This document shows positions 38,365-50,682 of a stretch of 64,000 nucleotides of DNA, piece after piece. Within the stretch, counting starts at the first letter, position 1, and each line of letters begins with the position of its first letter. Position numbers and translations under genes: made by a program. The notes under the pieces are model-generated. The model saw nothing but the letters and a program-made list of their open reading frames with translations. It was not told the origin of the DNA and did no database searches. The DNA is from Hypomesus transpacificus (Eukaryota > Chordata > Actinopteri > Osmeriformes > Osmeridae): the NCBI RefSeq assembly GCF_021917145.1, contig NC_061064.1, positions 3,645,137 through 3,709,136 of the forward strand. Direction: 5' to 3'.

Positions 38365-40970
38365 CCATCATATCACATCACACACACATACACACTCACA
38401 CACAAACTCACACACTCAAGTGGTCTGACCATGCCCCCACCAGACTACAGTAGACCAGCAGCAGACTGATCCAGATCACTTTCCAGAGCTGGTGTTCCTA
38501 AGAGGGATTAGAGTGGTTAACCTATCACTTCAGCTGCCTCTCACTGCCTCTCCTCCAAGCCAGGTCTGGCTGCTTCCATCCAATCAACAACAAGAACACA
38601 GGCTGTTTTTTGTGAGGATACAAGATGAACAGACTGGAAGCCACTAGAAGACTGCTGTTATTGTTTTCCAGCTCCTCCCCCTTGAGGCACGATAACATGT
38701 AGGTTTCAACCCAGGCTGTAGACCGAGCCTCCAGTACAGGGGTACATGCCTGCCAGGAGATTGAACTGTACACCTCCACCTTTGACCACGATGTCCTTTG
38801 AATTCCTTTAAGTATTACTCCTAGATGGTTGAGGTGTAAACCATAGATATTTAGTCCACATGATTTACCAATATGCCTGCTGTGGGACCTTTCTGCACGC
38901 CTAAGGTTTCGAGATCAAAGGTCCGCATTCTTTCCCATCATCTATCACAGGGCTTTCTCAAACCCTCCATGTGTTTGCTATTGTTTGGCAGTTAATCACT
39001 GTGTTCAGATTCCATTTGCCATCAAAGAGATTGAACCTGTGTTTCACGACACTACACTTCCTACAGCCTCCAGGCTTGTTCTGGCCCTCTGGCCAGTGCT
39101 GGAACATAACTTTTCTCTGAAAACATTTGAAAGATGTTGACACAGAACTGCAGAACTGCTTCCAAACCCATTAGCATCCTAGGGATATTCTGGCACTGGG
39201 CAGTTCCTTAGTCCTACAGGGACATTGTCATGTGTGGAGGGACCTAAACCCCTCACATTCAACCTGGGAGTGAATGATGAATGTGCAGAGTGCTTAGTAC
39301 AGCGTGTTCTCTCTGTCAACATGAATGTGATGCGATGGCTGCTTGTATTAACTTTGTTCTTATCAACAGGGTACTACAGAGGAGGTGTTTAACGTCCAGG
39401 CGTTACGAGACCCACTTACATCTCCGCTGACGTTCATGAGAGAGGAAATAAACCTTTGGCCCCTCACTCGATGGCTTCCTCTAGATTGCTATTTCCATAA
39501 AAACAAGGGCAGGGAGTTCTGTTGTAGCAGCTGGCTTCTCCTGTACCTGGCAAGACAAGAGGCTTGTTCCCCCCTCTGTGTATCTCCTTGACCGCACTGC
39601 CCTACTTGGCAGACAAATAATAAACTCCACTGCATCAGTGACAACATACTGCTCAGCATTGATATTAACAGGGCTAAGAATAAAAAATGAACTATCATTG
39701 ATCAGGTCAGGCATATTTCCACGTAACTGGTGGAGGCCTGGGAAGACTAGGGGAGTCTGTGTCACAGGGCTGCGATGTACTCAGCTGTGAGGTTGAACTC
39801 CTGAACTGTGTAGAGAGATAGTATACAGATACGGAAGGCGCATGGAGCAGTGCTGCATCACGACTTATCGCATGAAGTGGTTGAAGCTGTCGAGGTGTCA
39901 GAGTTAGTTTTGGCCCAGTTCTGGGAGGACGTTTGCTTCAGTGGTGACCTTTACCAAGGGTTCTCCCCCATTCTTGTTGCGTGGGTATCTGATGGGCCCC
40001 TTGGGGCAGATGGGGATGCCTCTAGTTTCTCTCTGGGAGAATGGGGGTCTTTGTTCTGGACCACCGTGCTGTGGGGCAGAGGGGGGTCGAGAAGGGTATA
40101 GAGCAGGGGGTTCTGTTGACGGGTGTTAGACTCTGGTAACAAGGGCTCGTACTTTTACAGGCCCAAACATTCACTTAGGTTAGGGGTCTTAACTGAAGAT
40201 ACACTAACAAGCCAGAGAGGACTGTGGAGGAGAGCAGAACAGGAGCTCTGTCTCTCAGCAGAGGGGCTTTGTGTGCCTGTTCTCTCTGTGAGAGGGCGCC
40301 ATCTCCTCCAGCCTGTCTGTCACAATAAGGCTTTTGATTCCTTAATGACAAGAAAGAGAGAGAGAGGGTTGGAGAGATGAAAATCTCGTAAGGGGACCGA
40401 GTTTATAGGACACCGGCAATCTTGTTTGAAAAGCCAACAGTCACTTTGGGTTGAATGATCGTGATACAATTTCACGCCTCATGGAAGAAAGTGTTTGCGC
40501 AGCTTTTTTTACGATGCTGTGTCTGATTGCGTGTAGTTTTCGTGGGCGTCACCTAAGTGTATGTGGGTGTGTATCGGTGTGCTTGTGTGTGTGTGTGTGT
40601 GGGCATGTGTGTGTGTGTGTGTGTGTGTGTGGGGGACAGCCGTAACATCCAGAACAGTCAATTAGAAAAGGATTAGCAGGAGGGCTGAGATGTGTGGCCG
40701 TTCTCAGGATCGCCGGGGAGGGGGACGGGAAACTGATCTGGGGTTCTGAACCCCCAGATCACCAGGACAGCCGAGCACAGGCCAAGTGGCTATTCTAATA
40801 TCACCTTCCTGTGTGCAGCGCGATAGCCTCCACTCCCAGGCTGAGCCAGGGATCTGTGTGTGTCCCTTTAACTCACAGAAAACAGATGCTTGTTCAAGAT
40901 CTTGCTTGATTTTGATGACCTACTGTCAGACGAGAGGATAATTAAAATGCAGAGTTTTAAAAAGGCATGT
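38365..40970. other. Gene-poor interval, third part
   Basis: No gene that I can support. A (TG)n stretch lies near 40575-40630. An open minus-strand frame near 39951-40142 is proline-rich but shows no family signature. Confidence 0.45.
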
Positions 40971-42389
40971 CAGCAGTTTATTGTTAAACTACAACACATT
41001 CTCCATAGTATTCGTAATATTTTCAAGCATTACAACTAAATAAATGGAACAAATTCAAAACTGAGCAATTCCATACATTTACAATAGTAAACTTATTTTG
41101 GTCAACTTGATGATGCAGTCTATTTGTCTATTACATAGAGTCTCTTCTGACTAATAATCGTTTCATAAACTTTGAAATACATATAAATAAAATAAACAGT
41201 GTCCTTATATCAATATACACATACAGTACATAAATACATGTGTACAAATGACACAGTATAGAAGTATAGCTTGGCAATTAAATATTGGAAAATGTACATT
41301 TCAATCAGCTTGTTAAATCTTGTCTCACAAGACAACTGCCCAGATCTATTGTATGATTTATTTAGAAACCCTCTGAATAAACAAATCAGATTGAAAACAA
41401 CAGATTGAAATTCACAGTAAATAACATTCAGTGCACCCAGAATCCTATAATACAAGCCATGGACACAAGTCACGTGTTCTCAGTATCAGACAGAACAGCC
41501 TCACACAACACAGGGGCGCCCAGCAGAAAGGTGCAGCAAGCAGCAGTGCAGATCTTTGTGATCTTCAGAGGCTGAGAGACATGCGAAACGATGCTAACCT
41601 TTGAGATGGAAATGGTTGGTGCAAAAGGAGTTAGTCGGGTGACATATCACTTGAATCTCTGCCCAGTCACTGGCTCTCTACGTATTCTGCTCCCTCATTG
41701 ACCCCCTACCAGCCTACTAACGACCTATCTTCAGAGCAGAGCAGAGGGGGGCTCCCCACCCCTCCTCCCCCTCCTCCTGATGCAGCTCGTGTGTTGCTGG
41801 GGTCTGGGAGGTGGAACATGGCATCTAGCTACAACCCTCAGAACAGAACAGATCAGCGAGCCATTCGTCATAGACCGGCCCACGCCCCTTTTCCTCCCGG
41901 TGGTATTCACGTGGTGAGGCGACCCCAACACCCGTGGCACTGTAAATACCCTGGACATGGCAGGGCAGGAAAAGGCCATGCAGTTTTCTCCTTTGACTGA
42001 TGGGCTTAAACTGGAAAGTATTTATGACGGCGCCTATTTATAAGTTGCACGCTATTCACACGTTCCATTGGAAAGCACTTCACGTGGCAGGTCAATGATT
42101 GGCTTCGGTGACCAGAACAGTTGTCACCTGAGCAAGGTGGATCAACGAAGGATCACGTTTACATTGACACCGAGATGAACTACATTTACCTGGCACTTGA
42201 CGAGGACGGCTGAGGGCTGGTGAACCACATCCTGTGGGTCTTTATGAGCATGCTGGTGGTGTTGGAGGCTGATGTGTCTGTGGTTAGGGCATGGCTGATA
42301 GTGCAGGAGTTTAGTCTGTTGGTTGATTGGTTAGTTTGAGAACTCATCGTGTTCATGCAAGTCGCGGTGCGGAGACAAAATGCTATTCT
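40971..42389 (-). other. Probable 3' UTR of the carbonic anhydrase gene
   Basis: AT-rich DNA after the stop on the minus strand. Minus-strand AATAAA signals lie at about 41357-41362 and 40977-40982, so the transcript could end near either. The choice is inference. Confidence 0.4.
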
Positions 42390-45300
42390 CTAGTTGGGCT
42401 GGGCCAGTCCCGTCGCCATGGCCACAGAGGTTAGCATAACGGCAACGCTAGCTAAAACCACGGTGCCTCCCGACCGGTACACCGGGCGTCCGTTGAGGGG
42501 CTGAATGGGCCGGTAGTTCCCCACCATGGGCTTCCCATCATGGAACTTCAGCTCAGAAAACACCTGCAGCTGGAGGATCGACAGACATACAAGTCCATGA
42601 CACACACAGGACTGACAGTCATACAGCAAAACACACTGTGCCCCAATGTAAACGTGATCTACAGTGATGCTCTGGCGCTGAGCTATACTTCTCCCTGGAT
42701 GCTGTGGTTGGATAGAGTGTTAGCGGGGCTGTAGCTAACCTGGCTCTTGCTGATAGGGATGGGTTTCTCGAACACAGTCCAGACCACGGCCTGGCTGCAG
42801 CCCGGCGTGGTCAGGGAGCCCATGTAGCGGTAGTAACTGGTCAGGTTCTGGCGAGGTGGGATCAGTTGGTCCAGGGAGATTGGGCCCAGAGTGGTGTTGG
42901 CACCTGGAGGTGGAGCAGACAGGACGTTAGAACAAGTCAATATTCTTTTCTCACGGTTGGTTGGTGTTTTGAGTTACTTACTTGTGTCTCGGATGTTACT
43001 CAGGGCATTTATGATTGGCTCATATTTTCTGTTGACACTGATGGATTCCTTAAAAATGGAAAGTGATATGAGGTTTTTATAAAGTGAAGGTTTAAATCAA
43101 AGTGAATGTGCACTCAGCTTTCTCTGCAGTCAATTTAACTCACACTTTTTAAGGGAATGTGCTTCCTAACAAGAGACACAAAAAGACTGAATACAAAATG
43201 TGCATTTTAACCTCATAGAAAAATCCAAGTACTGCAACTCCAGTCGGGTCGTTCAGTGCGTCTCCCAGGGATGTGTAATGTTGCTTCATGTGAACTATGT
43301 GCAGCTATAGGGGACAAAAAACATTACTGACAAAACCAAGAAGAAGAAAAAAAAAAGGTTGTAAAACCAAGAAAATGTTGCGACCAGAGTGGTGCTGGAT
43401 TGCAGACACCAGACTCTACCTCCATGGGGTACTGTTCTCCGTCGATGGTGTGCTCAGAGCCTGGTCCTCCGTTCTTCCCCCAGTGCAGGTGGAACTGCAC
43501 GGCCTTGTAAGGCATAACCAGGTTTCCACCCTCCACCTTGGCCTGGATGGGGATGACCACCTGAACTGCAGAGGGGAGGAGAGGGGAAGACAGGTGAGCT
43601 TGGGACATGGAGACAGGGTGACACCTCTGAGGGGCGGCTACTGGATCAAAGTGCGGAACATGTACCGGAGTGGCCGTTGTTCTTAATGACGCTCCTGAAG
43701 ACATCCTGGTAGTTGAAGAATTGGAAAGGTGTCAGATGGTCGTCTGGGATGGTCTTCCTGGTCACAATGTTGATGGGAGACTGTTTCTTTCCTGCACATG
43801 CTCCGTTGGCATGATCCCACTTTTCTGGGGCTGAGGGCGAATGAAAAGACACCAGAATAAGCACTAAGGTACAGTCTCACAAACAAAGGTCATGTCAGAG
43901 GAATATGGCATCGATGTTGTTCTTTTATGACTGTGTGATTTCTGTTCATACTTGACCTACTCACCATTACAATGGTTTTCACAGGTGAACTGAGACTGAT
44001 AGCACCAATCTGAAACAATGTGAGTGATGTGTTAACACCATGGGTAGGAAATGAAGGGTTGTCAAGAGATAAACAAGTTAACAGTCCAGTCGTTAATGAC
44101 TGAATGATGACGTCAGGCCACATCTTTTGAAAGCAGAAGTCACACATAACTCGACTTCATCTTTAACCATTGAGTCAGTCCTTGAATGGAAAAGCCACTG
44201 TTGACAGAGAATGAACCAATTCTAGGTCTGGAAGTCATGAAGCATATGGTCGTTGGTGGGGTAGGTGTGTGTATGTGTGTGGTGGTGGTGTGCCCCCCCC
44301 CCCCCCCTCCCCACGTGGGGTTGCAGCGGGGTTGAACATCAACAGCCACATATCCTCCGTTAGTCCATACAGTACATCTTATCTCATCAGCCAACAATGT
44401 TCACCCTCATCCTATTGTCAAACCCTCAGCAACAGCAACAATACTCTGTCTGTTTTGAGAATTGTGCACTGCTTACTCCTGTTCAGCTAACTTCCTGGAC
44501 CAACAGCACCCTTAGATTTCAATCATGTTTGTCAAATCTGACCCCATTATCAATAGGTTGTTTTTTATTTTTTACCACAAACATTGTATTGTTCAAGTAT
44601 AGCTTTGAGTCAACTGTTATTCCCGGCAATACAAATACCCTAATACAAGGAACGGTCTTCCTATTGTCAATGAACACAAAGACACTCAAGTTGGAGTTTC
44701 TGTTTAATTTTTTGGGCTACATTTTCCGGAATGTACGGTACACAGTGATCCAATCTTTGGAATCTCTGAGGTCATATTCTCACATGTTTGTTTGAGTATT
44801 TATTAATATTTCACAAAAGGGTTATATGTTTCTACCACCCACTTTGAGACAAATACCTTCTGCAGATATATCAGCAATCAAATATTTATGAAACAACTCA
44901 CATGCACAAAACATGCAGAGAGTTCCCTGCCCTATTATCACAGCTATGCGAGAACAAGGGCTTCTCTCTGTTTGTAAAGGATGTGCTTTGAATTGAATAC
45001 AAATGCTCGGTTTCTTTGCCACAGTTAATAAACCACTTCCTATAATCACGATAATGGCTTTTTAAAATAAACTCAGCACAGGGAATGGATTACATTTTCT
45101 TTTCAATTATGCAATTATCAAATTGATATGAATCAATAATTGAAGTGCTAATGTGTCATATCAAGAATTAGGTAGGTTATATAAAACACCTCCAAGTCAA
45201 AAGTTATAGAGTAGCCTGCTTGTAATTGGAGTGTTTTCGGAAAGTTTAAAGTCGAGAGGTTCAATGTAACATTGTGGATGAAAAAGTTAAACATACATTT

Positions 45301-47141
45301 ATCATAATAATCAATGAAAGATGGGATTAATTTACATCCAATCAGGTTTCATTGCAGCAATTAGACAAAGGTAGTCTATGCTTTGAAATTTTATGCCGCT
45401 CTAAGTAGTAACATCTAACAATGCTTTCAAAGGGGAGTACGAGTTTTAGCGGTCAGGGAGTAGGAAACTGTCAAAGAGAAACAAAAGGCGATGAAAGGAA
45501 AATAAATACATTTGTCTGCACGTCGGTTAGAAAGCAAACATAATAGGATATTAGGATATGTTGAACAAAGAAAACGAGAGAGATCTTTTATGTCATTGTG
45601 TTTGTACCACATGCACCACAACAATCTATACATGGTTTAATAGGTTGTCCTAGACATAAACAAATGAAAAATAACATGACAGACCTAAAACCTAGTTGCG
45701 CAGATGAAGGGACCCTCTCCACTATCGGTGACGCATGGACGTGAGTTTTTAGGAATGGCTATAGCCTAAGTTAACGGGCGTGAAGAGCAAGGACCATTCA
45801 AACAGCAGATATTTAGATTTCTCTCATTTCCACCAATCAGCGGGATAGATGGTTTTTGCTGTTCTTAGGAAGTAGCTGTTTTTGTATAGGCAAAAGGAGC
45901 GAATATAGCGGCAGAAAAAATGTATTTCAACTGCTGACGTCCAGGGAATCTAATTAAAGCGTACTTATTGATGATTTAAATTAAACTTAATTATGGGTCC
46001 TAAAGTTTATCAAAATACCATTGGACTTTCGCCCGTCTTCACTTGTTTGCCGTTTTTACGCAACGTTTTACTCATGCGTCTCTCTGCGGCAATAACGCAA
46101 GACCATCTCATTGGCTCGTTGAAATGTGTGGTGGCAGGGTGCAGGTGCATGTGGAAATATAGCCGGTTTCTGTTTGAACTAATTCATGTATGCTTCATAA
46201 CAGATCGATTTGAGCCAAGGCGAGCGTTTTCATAGTTAGCTTCCCAATTTACTGTGGTATCAAAAACCCTAAACGTCTTTCAGGATGCGACTGCATGTCC
46301 TTGAACAGCATGTCCACGTCTGAGGGGGAAGGATTTTAGGATCTGCATGCCAGCAGTACTGTGACGCTCCTGATGAATGCCTGGGAAATATCTAGGATGG
46401 ACAAGGCAGGTGCTGTTCGGAGCTTAAGGCTAGCATTTGGGTGCCATTTGGGAACCCAGGAGCATCACTTTAATATCTGAGGTCGGGTGTGGTGGGACCA
46501 TAGGCTGAGCTAACTGAATACATGTTGTCTTGTTTGAAGCTAAAATGTTATTAAATATGGATTTATACTTGAGAACATGGAGCGTTTGAAAATTATTTAA
46601 TCGACATGTAAGAAAAACTTTAAGTTCCTGAGAAGAGAGAGAGAGAGAGAGAACACAGGTAATCCAACTTCAACCTGTTGTTTTTAATTTGTTTAATTCG
46701 ATATTACTAATACAAAATGTATATTTCTAAACGTTTGTTCCTTAGTCTATTGGAAAAATACCAACTGCAGTAAATTTACGGAAGTTTTCCGACAATAAAT
46801 AGCTTATCTTATCAAACAATTTTGTAGAAATATTTATCAGGTGCATGAATTAAACGGGTCCTCAATTATGAAATAGATCATAAAGAAAACGTTGTGTAAA
46901 ACAAATGAACTAATTTGAGTTATCTTGCTTTGGATATGATCAATTATAGGCTATCAATCGCTTGCAATACCGTATTAATACAAGATGGAAAAGTGTTGAC
47001 CTATCTAAAAAAAGAATACTTTGATCAGATCTTATTACAACTTTACCTGTATGAAAACACAATAAAAGAAATGGACTCACCTGCCCCTGAGCAGATTTTC
47101 AACAGGGACGCCAGGAAAACGGATAAAAGAAGATGCTGCAT
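42390..47141 (-). CDS. ca4: GPI-anchored carbonic anhydrase, CA4 type, 8 exons
   Basis: Exons: 47081-47141, 43965-44009, 43666-43830, 43420-43565, 43212-43304, 42982-43048, 42740-42903 and 42390-42563. They total 915 nt, or 304 residues, with consistent phases. It is an alpha-carbonic anhydrase that interconverts CO2 and bicarbonate on the outer cell surface. Zinc ligands H116, H118 and H141, the proton-shuttle H89 (NNGHS), E128 and T224/T225 (SLTTPGC) are all intact. Exon 1 encodes a signal peptide starting MQHLLLSVFLASLL. The C-terminus (RSGG, then a hydrophobic tail of about 20 residues) fits a GPI-attachment signal. C47 and C228 correspond to the CA4 disulfide. The N-terminal DWCYQSQFTCENHC carries one more cysteine than human CA4. 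Sequons lie at N195 and N212. Teleosts have several ca4 and ca15-like genes; the exact paralogue is uncertain. Confidence 0.92.
44010..47080 (-). other. Intron 1 of the carbonic anhydrase gene
   Basis: A 3-kb intron separates the signal-peptide exon from exon 2. It holds a C-run at about 44289-44306 and a (GA)n at about 46634-46652. I see no other exon in it. Confidence 0.7.
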
Positions 47142-48759
47142 TTTGGAGCGTCTGCGGCTCGACCGAAGGAGGACAACACAATGACTTGTTTTTTCAATGT
47201 GATCGCATTCTTCCAGGGGGTCCTATACTTATCTATCACCATACTCGACAGGAAAGAAACCTGGCCCCTCCTCCTTGGGCATCATCTATCTGATAACAAT
47301 CTTCACAGAAAAAAAATCCTTAACTATCAATGACTCAATTTGCATGGAATGGTTCATTGTGATTGGTTGAATGTGTAGCAATGTGCATGTGTTTTTCAGC
47401 TGTGCACCTAAACGGAAATGTAAACACAGCCACAAAGCTCATAAGAGACAACTGGACACAGCTATTGAACATCAGTGTACTGTAGGTTGACACTGGGCCA
47501 CAGGTGGGATCCTGTTTGGCATGTCAAGCATATAGGAGGGTACAAGCATCCTCCAGACTCCCCAAAACTCAGACTGATCCCTCTATTCCCCTCTGGCATG
47601 AAGAGTCCAGTTCATGTTTACCATGGTCCCTGGGCCCTCACCTGAACCACAGATGACTGTATCTAACCCATGGGACATTCGATCCACACTGAATCCCTCT
47701 GTACCTATAGAAAACAGGTAGTTTGTCACGTCACAACACACACAAGCACATAAATATGCAGACAAAGCCACCCCTCTTGAATCATGATGGAACAAACATG
47801 GGCTTGATATAAACATATTTAAGAAAACATTTCACATGCAAGTACAGAGATATCACATTAAATTGCTGACCAATCTCCAATTCAAACACATTCACATATG
47901 GGTACTAGAGCATGCTCATGTTGTGTAAGTCAAACCGCTTCCTCACCACTTCCCATTAATTAACATTACGCAAGTGTGTGTGTACGTGTGTTACTGCTTC
48001 GTCCAATCAGGGAGTCCCACCCTAACGTATGAAACATTCATATAACATTCCAAAGATAAACCCACCCCACCCCCCCCCCCCCCCCAGCCTTCCTCGTTAC
48101 CCCTCTGTCTTGGCTGCATGTACAAAGTGACTCTCACCTCCTGGCTACACGAGGGGAAACAGCTTTGTTTATGGCTGTCAAGAGGAACTCTGGTTCTCCT
48201 GTAGCACATTCTGAGGTATGACAGGGAGGCGGAGGGAGAGGACTATCGTGTCGGTGAAGACATTCCTCCTGATACCTTGACTGCAAAACAGCTCCATCTT
48301 GTGTACAAATAATAAAGAATGAATGAAGAAGGCAGCAGTTCCTCACTAGAAAGGGCCATGGAGGCCTCTTGCAGCGCTTAAGTGAAAAACAAGATAAAAA
48401 AGGACACCCCAGACAGCGCTTACATCCCTGTAGAAATAAGAAATACAAAAATGTGGCTTTTTAAATCAGCATTCGGATCAGCTTTGCTTACTTGTTGAGT
48501 GTTTCTGAGTGTACAATGACTTGTCCACCGGACAGGAAGAAGCCAGTCTAGTGGCAACATCTCCACATCAAGAGGAGAGCAGATTGAGATACGAACAGCT
48601 CCCCCTTGTGGTACCGGTCTGAAGGTCATTGCCACAGCAATGACAAGAAATCTTTGTCTGGTTGGATGGCAAACCTGTATCAAATGACAAAGGGAGGGAA
48701 CAATGTGAAGCACAACATGTTTGGACACAAAAGAGGGGAAAGGATACGCAACCATGATA
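47142..48759. other. Region between the carbonic anhydrase gene and the mtmr4 3' end
   Basis: This should hold the carbonic anhydrase promoter, just right of 47141. It contains a C-run at about 48070-48086. An exon-like 63-base block lies at 47642-47704 on the minus strand. No gene is recognised. Confidence 0.4.
47642..47704 (-). other. Exon-like block upstream of the carbonic anhydrase gene
   Basis: On the minus strand the block sits between CTATAG and GTGAGG. It is 63 bases long and open in two frames. It could be an alternative 5' exon of the carbonic anhydrase gene about 500 bases downstream, or chance. Confidence 0.15.
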
Positions 48760-50682
48760 TAGATCATCTTTTTATTAGAACCCTTGGGATAGGACTTTTA
48801 CAGTGCATTTCTTTACAACAATTATTGAGTGACAGGTTTTAGCCACTAGTACAGATCAGATAACTATGTATATATTACATTTCTGGGTTCCTCTAAGATT
48901 TTACCTTCATCAAAATCGCTTGACAACCCCAAAATGTTAGGCAAAGGACAACCATATAGGCTCACTAATTTATTGAAATCAGATCATCCATTATAAACAC
49001 AGTAGCCTCATATTCTAATAGAAGTTTCCCTGTTGATCTTTAGTCGTTTGTTTCCATGTTGTTAAGCAGCTAGCGATCTGTACCATTATACATAACCAAG
49101 CAGTGGCCAATTAGTATCCTGCTAGAATCCATGAGAAAAAAAGGCTTAAAAAAAAAAAAAAGACAAAAATAAGGAAAATATGGCACTATTGTCTCAAGAG
49201 AACACCATCAGACACAGACACATACCTTGCAATAAACAAATGAGAATAAGCCAAACTCCCCTCGGTACAGGAAAGAAACATTTATAGCACTTTGTTGATT
49301 CCAGTCTCTGGAGCCTTTAATGTCAAGGAACATTGTAGGACAGGGACGAGTTGAGGAGAGGGCTGTTACTGTACATCCACATCTCTCAACCATGGTAATA
49401 CCCACCCACCCCCTCCCCTAACCCTCATCGCACTTTCAAGTGACCTTTCATTTCAAGTCTTATCAACATTGCAGGAAACCCTCTGTATTTGGGAACAACT
49501 GGCAAAAGCTCGCTTTGTTCCAACACGTGGCCGTTTAGATTGTGAGTACTTTTTTGAAATGTGTTTTTTTAATTTATTTATTTTTACCTGAATTTAACAG
49601 ATTTGGGTGCATATCTCGTTGAAAAAATCTCAAAATGTAAAATAGGGTTTTGTCCCTACAGATTCCTCAAATTGTTGCGACATGGCTATACTTTAGCATT
49701 GATAAAGACAGAACCACATTGACTGTGCATACAGTATATTTTTGAAAACACAATGCAGGAATGAACAAGTACACAACCCACTGATGCACATGAACATAAA
49801 CAATAGCAGTCTTCCAGTTACTCTTACCCATTTTTTTAAACATTACATTCAGGCTCCACAGAAAGATACAACGGCAAGTAAACAGCAGATTTCTCCCTTT
49901 CACTCGAGTTTGGTCTCAGTTTCCCTCAATACACAAACAGTTTGTAGTGCACAAAATAATAAGAATACAAAATTAGACTTTTAAATACTGTAGCAGCATT
50001 TTTTCTGAAAGCCTCCAGTATAACAGGGAAAGGCTTTGGAGTCCCCAACACTTGGGAAGGTGAGAGATTGTCCTCTGAGGAGTGTGTGAGTGTTTATCTA
50101 GGTGTGTTTGGAGAGGGGATACGTTGTTTTTGTTGAAACTACTTGGGGGGGAGGGGTGAATAGGTGAAGCCCCTCCCTGAGGTTCAAGGTGCAGGGGAGG
50201 TGTGTGTGTGTGTGTGTGTGTGTGTAGGGGGGCAGGGCACCAGTTGAGGACAAAGCCCTGGGGGCAGCAGGACGCTGCAGCACTCCAGGCTGGAAATGTC
50301 TTTAACCAAACAGGTTCACGCTCAGTAGGACCACCTCTTTCCTGACCTTTCTTCTTCTTCTTCTGTCAGTTTGTGGTCAAACACCCCCCCCCCCCCCCTC
50401 CACACCACGCCCCCCCCCCTCTTTCCTCCACACCTTCCTCTCACAGTCACAGTGCGGCTCCATTCCAGACCTAGGCCTACCATCGTTCTAACCAGTCCTC
50501 CTCATGTTCACCCACAGAAAAGACCACAGTGGGTCGGGGTAGTGGTGGGGGGGAGGGGGGGAGAGGGGGCACTCGGTTTGTCTGTCCAAAGCTGAGGAGC
50601 TGCTGATCCAGATGGGGCCAGGCTGCGGGGGGCCAGGCTGCAGGGAGGCCAGGCTGCAGGGAGGCCAGGCTGCAGGTCGCTC
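48760..50682 (-). other. mtmr4: Probable mtmr4 3' UTR
   Basis: About 1.9 kb of AT-rich unique DNA after the mtmr4 stop. A minus-strand AATAAA lies at 48771-48776. Inside are a (GT)n at about 50197-50225, C-runs at about 50382-50420, and three to four copies of a 17-base unit (GAGGCCAGGCTGCAGGG) at about 50620-50677, ending just before the stop codon. Confidence 0.45.

Noticed and set aside
39951..40142. Proline-rich minus-strand frame with nearby splice-like signals
   Set aside because: Two frames are open, the composition is repeat-like, and I recognise no family. The evidence is weaker than for the exon-like blocks I listed.
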